NCBI GenBank assembly: GCA_022825895.1
Contig: JAJDVX010000006.1
Span: forward strand, 1-36,779
Source: Chloroflexota bacterium
Lineage (GTDB): Bacteria > Chloroflexota > UBA11872
Direction of reading: 5' to 3'
Length of the DNA stretch: 36,779 nucleotides
Shown here: piece after piece, positions 32,280 through 36,779 of the stretch
How the letters are laid out: each line of letters starts with the position of its first letter
Numbering within the stretch: the first letter of the stretch is position 1
Position numbers and translations under genes: made by a program
The notes under the pieces: generated by a model
Told to the model about the DNA's origin: nothing
Database searches by the model: none
Seen by the model: the letters and a program-made list of their open reading frames with translations, nothing else

Positions 32280-33395
32280 ATGACACGGGACTCCAGGAAG
32301 CCGCTCGGTCTGGACGATGTCTTCATCGTCGACTGCGACGTGCATGCCAACGAACCGCCCGAGGCGCTGGCGCCGTATATCGACATGCCGTGGCGCCGAT
32401 CGCTGGAGTTGCTGGGCCGCGGGCCGCAGCGTTACCTGGACATTCCCGGCTACGCGCCGATTCTCAACCTGGATCCGCCGTTTCCGGACCGCGGGCTGGG
32501 CAACCGGACGGTGACCTCGGCGCGGCAGATGCGGGACGAGTTGGATGAGCTGTCCATCGACGTCGGCATCCTGTTTCCCGACAACCTGCTCAAGATTGCC
32601 GTGTTCCCGCACGTCGACTACGCGGCGGCGCTGGGGCGCGCGTACAACGCCTGGCTGGCGGACGCGTGGGTGAGCCGGGAAACGGGTCTTTACGGGGCGG
32701 TGCTGGCCGTGCCGCAGGATCCGAAAGACGCGGCGGAGCAGATTCGGACCTACGGGGCGGACGACCGGTTCGTGGCCGTCTACCTGCCGGTCGCGGGGCT
32801 GCGCCCGCTGTGGGGCGACCGGATGTACGACCCGATCTATGAAGCGGCCGAGGAGATGGGCCTGCCGGTGATGCTGCACAGCGTGGGGATCATCCACCCG
32901 CACTTTCCGTTCAACCTGGAGCACGTGGAGTCGCGGATCGTGCGCCACCCCATCAACCATGAGTTCGCGCTGATGGCCAACCTGTTCACGATGATCGCCA
33001 ACGGGGTGCCGGTGAGGTACCCGGACCTGGAGATCGTGTTCACGGAGGGCGGCGTCTCCTGGGTGCCCTTCTGCATGTGGCGCATGGACAAGGAGTACGC
33101 CGAGATTCCCACCGGCGCCCCGTTCCTGGAGCGTCCGCCCAGCGAATACATCAAGGAGATGTACTACTGCACGCAGCCGATCGAGGAACCCGAACGCGCC
33201 CGCGACCTGGTGACGATGATCGACCTGTTCGACGGTCGGGATAAGGTCATTTTTGCCTCGGACTGGCCGCACCACGACTTTGACCATCCGCGCAAGGTCC
33301 TGAATATGCCGTTCGACGCCCAGCTCAAGCGCAACATCATGGGCGAAACCGCCCGCCGCCTCTTCAAGCTGCCGGTTCCCGTTCCCGTCGCCTGA
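32280..33395 (+). CDS. Amidohydrolase-2 family metal-dependent hydrolase
   Basis: This 371-residue TIM-barrel protein of the amidohydrolase-2 family begins with DCDVHANEPPEALAPYI, giving the metal motif Asp20-x-His22. Central PVMLHSVG and NHEFALMANLFTMIANGVPVRYPDLEIVFTEGG add conserved active-site segments. Near the C-terminus FASDWPHHDFDHP holds the catalytic aspartate (Asp328). It is distinct from the paralogue at 11.2-12.2 kb. The ATG at 32280 is preferred; the frame is open 32 codons upstream but is not conserved in character. Its stop overlaps the Rieske start (TGATG), so the two are made together, perhaps for aromatic or lactone degradation. Confidence 0.9.
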   Translation: MTRDSRKPLGLDDVFIVDCDVHANEPPEALAPYIDMPWRRSLELLGRGPQRYLDIPGYAPILNLDPPFPDRGLGNRTVTSARQMRDELDELSIDVGILFPDNLLKIAVFPHVDYAAALGRAYNAWLADAWVSRETGLYGAVLAVPQDPKDAAEQIRTYGADDRFVAVYLPVAGLRPLWGDRMYDPIYEAAEEMGLPVMLHSVGIIHPHFPFNLEHVESRIVRHPINHEFALMANLFTMIANGVPVRYPDLEIVFTEGGVSWVPFCMWRMDKEYAEIPTGAPFLERPPSEYIKEMYYCTQPIEEPERARDLVTMIDLFDGRDKVIFASDWPHHDFDHPRKVLNMPFDAQLKRNIMGETARRLFKLPVPVPVA

Positions 33396-33790
33396 TGGCG
33401 CGGATCCGGGTGGGGCCGGCGGACGAGATTCGGCCCGGCCAACCGGCCTTTGTGACGCACGGTGAGATCGAGATCGCCGTGTTTCGCCTGGATGACGGCT
33501 TCCGCGCCTACCGCAACCGCTGCCCGCACCAACAGGGGCCGGTGTGCACGGGTCCGGTCAGCGGCACGCTGGTGGCCACCGCCGATACGGACTGGCGGCT
33601 GGCCTGGGTGCTGGAAGGCCGGGTGCTGATTTGCCCCTGGCACAGCATGGAGTTCGACCTGGACACGGGGCGCCGGATCCGCGCCCAGTCGGAACGCCTG
33701 CGGGCGTTTCCGGTTGAAGTCGAGAGCGGCCAGGTTTTCGTGCAGGTGGGTCCGCGCTCGGCGGCATCCGCTGCCCGTCAGCGGGCCTGA
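33395..33790 (+). CDS. Rieske [2Fe-2S] ferredoxin-like protein
   Basis: This 131-residue protein has both Rieske ligand motifs: Cys43-x-His45 in NRCPHQQGP and Cys80-x2-His83 in CPWHSMEFDLDTG. The spacing fits a stand-alone Rieske ferredoxin. An extra insertion (TLVATADTDWRLAWVLEG) lies between the motifs. It would carry electrons to an oxygenase or serve as a small subunit. The start overlaps the amidohydrolase stop by one base. A P450 lies 1.4 kb downstream; whether this protein supplies it with electrons is untested. Confidence 0.9.
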   Translation: MARIRVGPADEIRPGQPAFVTHGEIEIAVFRLDDGFRAYRNRCPHQQGPVCTGPVSGTLVATADTDWRLAWVLEGRVLICPWHSMEFDLDTGRRIRAQSERLRAFPVEVESGQVFVQVGPRSAASAARQRA

Positions 33791-33916
33791 CGACCGCTTG
33801 CCGTTCGTCCGGGCCGCCGGCGTCATGAGTGTTTCTCGGATCGTTCCAGGCTGATCCTTCCCCATCTCGCCGGCGTGTAGGCTGGATGGTGCGTGGCATG
33901 CGGGGAGGCTCAGCGA

Positions 33917-35056
33917 ATGAAGTTTGTCTCCGCCATCTCGCTTGAGACCGAACCGGCGCGCATCGCGCAGGACATCCACGACCAACTCGCGGCGGACGGA
34001 CCCTTCGACCTGGTCGTCGCATTCGTCCGGCCTCCAACCGATCCGGCGGGCGCCGAAGTCCTGGCCGGGGTGCGAGAGATCCTGGCGCCGCGACGATTCA
34101 TCGGCTGCACGGCAGGCGGCGTCGTGGGGTCCGGCCGCGAGATCGAGAGCGACGACGCCACCTCGGTCCTGGCCGCGCGTCTGCCGGGCGTTCGGGTCGA
34201 TCCGCTACCCGATCTCGACGACGAGGCCGTGGATCTTGCACCAGACGATCTTCAGGCCTGCATCGTGTTGGTAGATCCCTATTCGACCGCCACCGAAGCC
34301 TTGCTGCGCAGGCTCGATCAGCTGGCTCCGGGAATCCCCGTCGTCGGCGGCGTGGCCAGCTGGGCGTCCGCACCGGGACGCAACCGACTTGCTCAAGACG
34401 GAAACGTCGTCAACACGGGCCTGGTCGGAGTGACGCTGCGCGGGAATCTGCGTGTCAGCACCATCGTCTCGCAGGGCTGCCGGCCGGTCGGCGACTGGTT
34501 CACCGTGACGAGCAGCCGGAGCAACCTGGTGCAGGAGCTCGACGGGAAGCCTCCACTTGAAGTCCTTCAGAAAGTCTTTGCGGAGGCCAGTCCCGAGGAT
34601 CAGAAGCTGATGCGTTCCGGCATCCTGCTCGGGCGTGGCGTTGCCCGGCAGCCCGACGATCTCGGGCATGGATCGTTCGTAATCCGCGTCGTGCTGGGTG
34701 CCGACCGCGAGTCCGGCGCCATCAGCGTGGCCGACCGCGTGCGCGAGGGCGAGTTCGTGCAGTTCCACGTGCGCGATGCGCAGAGCGCCCGCGACGACCT
34801 GGAGATGCTGTTGACGCCGCAGGTCTTTGAAGAGACCGCCGCCGGGGCCTTGCTGTTTACCTGCAACGGGCGCGGTGAGCGCTTCTTTGGCGAGCGTGAC
34901 GCCGACGTCGCGATCATCAGCAACGCGCTAGGCGAGCAAGTGCCGGTGACGGGGTTCTTCTGCGGCGGCGAGATCGGTCCTATCGGCTCGGCTAACTTCG
35001 TGCACGGGTACACCGCCAGCCTGGCTGTTTTTCGCCCAGGGTCCGGCGCGGGCTAG
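33917..35056 (+). CDS. FIST domain signal-transduction protein
   Basis: This 379-residue protein has an N-terminal FIST_N domain (FDLVVAFVRPP, FIGCTAGGVVGSGREIE, IPVVGGVAS). A FIST_C domain follows (RDAQSARDDLEMLL, GALLFTCNGRGERFFG and PVTGFFCGGEIGPIG near the C-terminus). FIST domains are thought to bind small ligands such as amino acids and often appear in sensory proteins; here the domain stands alone. GGGGAGG at 33902-33908 fixes the ATG at 33917, eight codons inside the longest frame. It follows the Rieske gene after 126 bases. Confidence 0.9.
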   Translation: MKFVSAISLETEPARIAQDIHDQLAADGPFDLVVAFVRPPTDPAGAEVLAGVREILAPRRFIGCTAGGVVGSGREIESDDATSVLAARLPGVRVDPLPDLDDEAVDLAPDDLQACIVLVDPYSTATEALLRRLDQLAPGIPVVGGVASWASAPGRNRLAQDGNVVNTGLVGVTLRGNLRVSTIVSQGCRPVGDWFTVTSSRSNLVQELDGKPPLEVLQKVFAEASPEDQKLMRSGILLGRGVARQPDDLGHGSFVIRVVLGADRESGAISVADRVREGEFVQFHVRDAQSARDDLEMLLTPQVFEETAAGALLFTCNGRGERFFGERDADVAIISNALGEQVPVTGFFCGGEIGPIGSANFVHGYTASLAVFRPGSGAG

Positions 35057-35144
35057 ATCTCAGGCTCGAAGGGACTCGTGCGAGTATCCGGTTGAGCATT
35101 GCCCTGGTGAGTTCCGCTCTTCAGAAGTGAATGCCTGAACTCAA

Positions 35145-35178
35145 TACAATCGCCGGGATGAAGATATGGCCATGGAGA
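35145..35178 (+). promoter_or_regulatory. Candidate -10 and RBS of the P450 gene
   Basis: TACAAT at 35145-35150 would give a start near 35157. GGAGA at 35174-35178 is correctly spaced (7 bases) for the TTG start at 35186. No clear -35 is visible. Confidence 0.45.
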
Positions 35179-35185
35179 TTGTGAT

Positions 35186-36508
35186 TTGACGCGGTCGCTG
35201 CCTGAGACTCCGAACGGTAACGCTCCCGCCAATGTCACCACCGGGCGCCGGGTCCGGGAAGCGCTTCTCAAGACGACCGAAACGGTGCTCCGCCCGCTGG
35301 TCATCCGGTCGCTGCTGGCCTGGGAACGCCTTGAGTCGGGTGTCAGCTACAACCCCACCTCCCGGGACGTCCAACGCAACCCCTACCCGACCTACGAACG
35401 GCTGCGGCGCAAGGACCCGGTGCACCGGATGCGGCTGGTCGACGCGTGGGCGATCACCCAGCACCAGGACATCGACGCGATGCTCCGCGACAGCCGCCGG
35501 TTCTCGAACGGCGGCCGGGACTACGGGTATGTCGACTACATTTCACTGCTGGACATGGACCCGCCGGATCACACGCGCTTGCGGTCGCTCGTGGTCAAGG
35601 CGTTTACTCCGCGGGCGGTCGCGCAGCTCGCGCCGAGCATCCAGGAAACCTGCGACGAACTTCTCGACGATGTCGAAGAAACAACCCGATTCGACCTTAT
35701 CGAGACCCTGGCGTTTCCGCTGCCGGTCATCGTCATCGCCGAAATGCTCGGCGTTCCGCCCGCGGACCGGGATCGGTTCAAAGCCTGGTCGCAGGACGCG
35801 GCGCTCTCGGTCGAGCCGGCGCTGAACCCGGGACAAGTGCGGCGAGTCCAGCGCGCCTTCGGGAATCTGCGGGAGTACCTGAACGGGCTGATCGAGCGTT
35901 ATCAGCGGGACCCGCAGGACAACATGATCAGCGCGCTGGTGGCCGTGGAGGAGGCCGGCGACAGGCTGACCCGCGAAGAGTTGCTGATGACCCTGATGTT
36001 GCTCCTGGTGGCCGGCCACGAGACCACGCGCAACCTGATCGGCAACGGCATGTTGGCGCTGCTGAGGAATCCCGACCAGTTGCAGCGGTTGCGCGACCAT
36101 CCGGAGTTGATGGAGTCGGCCATCCACGAGTTGCTGCGCTACGACGCGCCGGTGCAGCTCGACAGCCGGGTCGTGCAAGAGGACCTGGAGATCGGCGGCA
36201 AGCGCATTCGCAAGGGCCAGCGAGTCATTGGGCTGATCGGCGCCGCCAATCGAGACCCCGAGGCATACGCCAGGCCGAACCGCCTGGACATTGGGCGCGG
36301 TGACAAGACCCACCTGTCGTTCGGCCGGGGCATTCACTACTGCCTGGGATCGCCCCTGGCGCTGTTGGAGGGGCGGATCGCCTTTGCCACGCTCTTGCGT
36401 CGGTTCTCCTCGATCCGCCTGGCGGCCGAGCCGGAGCACCTGGACGTCGTGGTGTTGCGCGGCGTGCGGGAGCTGTGGATTGACGTCGAGCGGGCTCCCG
36501 ACACCTAG
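35186..36508 (+). CDS. Cytochrome P450
   Basis: A 440-residue soluble bacterial P450 monooxygenase. The I-helix oxygen-activation motif AGHETT is at 276-281, the K-helix ExxR at Glu315-Arg318 (HELLRYDAPVQ), and the heme-ligand loop FGRGIHYCLG has Cys386. MDPPDHTRLRSLVVKAFTPR (near 124-143) is the usual C-helix segment. It needs ferredoxin or Rieske-type electron donors. The substrate is unknown. The start codon is TTG, supported by GGAGA 7 bases upstream. A roughly 45-residue N-terminal extension precedes the core; it is not strongly hydrophobic, so no membrane anchor is predicted. Confidence 0.94.
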   Translation: MTRSLPETPNGNAPANVTTGRRVREALLKTTETVLRPLVIRSLLAWERLESGVSYNPTSRDVQRNPYPTYERLRRKDPVHRMRLVDAWAITQHQDIDAMLRDSRRFSNGGRDYGYVDYISLLDMDPPDHTRLRSLVVKAFTPRAVAQLAPSIQETCDELLDDVEETTRFDLIETLAFPLPVIVIAEMLGVPPADRDRFKAWSQDAALSVEPALNPGQVRRVQRAFGNLREYLNGLIERYQRDPQDNMISALVAVEEAGDRLTREELLMTLMLLLVAGHETTRNLIGNGMLALLRNPDQLQRLRDHPELMESAIHELLRYDAPVQLDSRVVQEDLEIGGKRIRKGQRVIGLIGAANRDPEAYARPNRLDIGRGDKTHLSFGRGIHYCLGSPLALLEGRIAFATLLRRFSSIRLAAEPEHLDVVVLRGVRELWIDVERAPDT

Positions 36509-36559
36509 CCCCCGGTGCCGCATCCGCGGCTTCGATGCACGGGCGCGCCGGCATTCGTT

Positions 36560-36649
36560 CCCGCGTTTGACCTGAGGCTCGCTCCCTAGAGACCTTGGCG
36601 TAACCCTGGGTTGGGTGCGCGGAAGACCCGCACCCCTGCCCTCTCCCAC
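36560..36649. repeat. Dispersed intergenic repeat copy, interrupted by IS end
   Basis: It contains ACCCTGGGTTGG, CGGAAGA, a C-rich stretch and CCCTCTCCC, recalling the sequence near 28444-28467 and the GGGAGAGGG cores of the other copies. It stops abruptly where the IS481-like end begins at 36650. Confidence 0.45.
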
Positions 36650-36658
36650 TGTCCAGAC

Positions 36659-36698
36659 CGGACACATGGTTTACAGACGTTCGGACACATGGTTTACA
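36659..36698. repeat. 17-bp direct repeat at IS terminus
   Basis: CGGACACATGGTTTACA occurs exactly at 36659-36675 and again at 36682-36698, offset by 23 bp. Repeated end motifs of this kind are typical transposase binding sites. Confidence 0.8.
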
Positions 36699-36701
36699 CA
36701 T

Positions 36702-36779
36702 TTAGGCGGGCGTCCGGAGGTCGAGGGTGGCCAGCTGGTCGGTCATGAAGTGCACGGTCCAGCAACCGTCGGTCGCGGT
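36702..36779 (-). CDS. Transposase C-terminus, IS481-like (partial)
   Basis: On the minus strand an open frame enters from the window edge and ends at TAA (36704-36702), giving 25 residues that include DGCWTVHF and DQLATLDLR. The pattern Asp-Gly-x-Trp-x-Val followed by a short strand and an acidic/Leu tail fits the extreme C-terminus of integrase-type IS481 transposases. It lies next to the terminal direct repeats. Only the tail is visible, so family assignment is tentative. Confidence 0.5.
   Translation of the reverse strand, partial: TATDGCWTVHFMTDQLATLDLRTPA

Larger units (their letters stand above)
36650..36779 (-). mobile_element. IS481-like insertion sequence, right-edge partial
   Basis: From TGTCCAGACCGGACACATGG at 36650 the sequence has the look of an IS481-type terminus. 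It is followed by a duplicated end motif and the 3' end of a minus-strand reading frame that runs off the window. The other end lies outside. Confidence 0.55.

Noticed and set aside
31090..32283. Plus-strand frame of about 397 codons antisense to the PYROXD2-like gene
   Set aside because: It is Val/Gly/Asp-rich with no motifs; the minus strand has FAD-binding motifs.
32085..33287. Minus-strand frame of about 400 codons antisense to the amidohydrolase
   Set aside because: It is His/Arg/Val-rich shadow sequence without a family signature.
35543..36667. Minus-strand frame of about 374 codons antisense to the P450
   Set aside because: The plus strand has all P450 motifs; the antisense product is low complexity.
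1..36779. tRNA, rRNA or riboswitch genes
   Set aside because: I found no stretch with a convincing tRNA arm set, rRNA sequence or known riboswitch core; isolated TTCGA words fall inside coding genes.

Overview
This is a GC-rich, gene-dense bacterial chromosome fragment with no rRNA, tRNA or CRISPR array that I could find. The gene mix suggests a free-living or host-associated environmental Chloroflexota-like bacterium (SAR202 or sponge-symbiont type). It includes paralogous amidohydrolase-2 proteins, a Rieske protein, a PYROXD2-like flavoprotein, a cyclase-family hydrolase, P450, FIST, a fused LutB-LutA, a 24-residue plant-type LRR surface protein, and DUF3500/DUF2461. The taxonomic call is an inference from family content and has not been tested.

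Layout. 108-2114 is an IS1595/ISXO2-type insertion sequence with 34-bp imperfect terminal inverted repeats (27/34 matching). It carries a transposase plus three small cargo genes. 2194-6447 is a full-length Lhr helicase. It converges, 3 bp apart, on a minus-strand run MFS transporter > DUF2461 > DUF3500 (9475-6451). Divergent from the transporter is a quinone oxidoreductase coupled to an HD-domain hydrolase that appears to start at CTG. 11.2-14.2 kb holds an amidohydrolase and, divergently, a cyclase plus a zinc alcohol dehydrogenase. 14287-14790 is a thioredoxin-fold redoxin whose WCxxC motif reads W-UGA-x-x-C in frame; I interpret it as a selenoprotein with a candidate bacterial SECIS hairpin. 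A small coiled-coil membrane protein and a methyltransferase follow.

On the minus strand lie a Gfo/Idh/MocA oxidoreductase with a LutB-LutA fusion (18990-15789), a secreted LRR protein with 16 exact 24-residue repeats (21525-19144), NhaA, and a VapBC pair with a near-consensus leaderless promoter. 24843-28117 is a lipoprotein > response regulator > histidine kinase operon. It is preceded by a perfect 8-bp inverted repeat. Its lipoprotein and its sensor domain share Gly/Glu/His-rich low-complexity sequence.

The last part has an AbrB/PIN toxin-antitoxin pair, an ADP-ribosylglycohydrolase, an orphan Phd-type antitoxin, and a PYROXD2-like oxidoreductase divergent from an amidohydrolase-Rieske pair. 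It ends with a FIST protein, a cytochrome P450 and the edge of an IS481-like element. Long gene-free stretches (24.03-24.84 kb, 28.12-28.66 kb and around 36.6 kb) carry a dispersed purine-rich repeat family.
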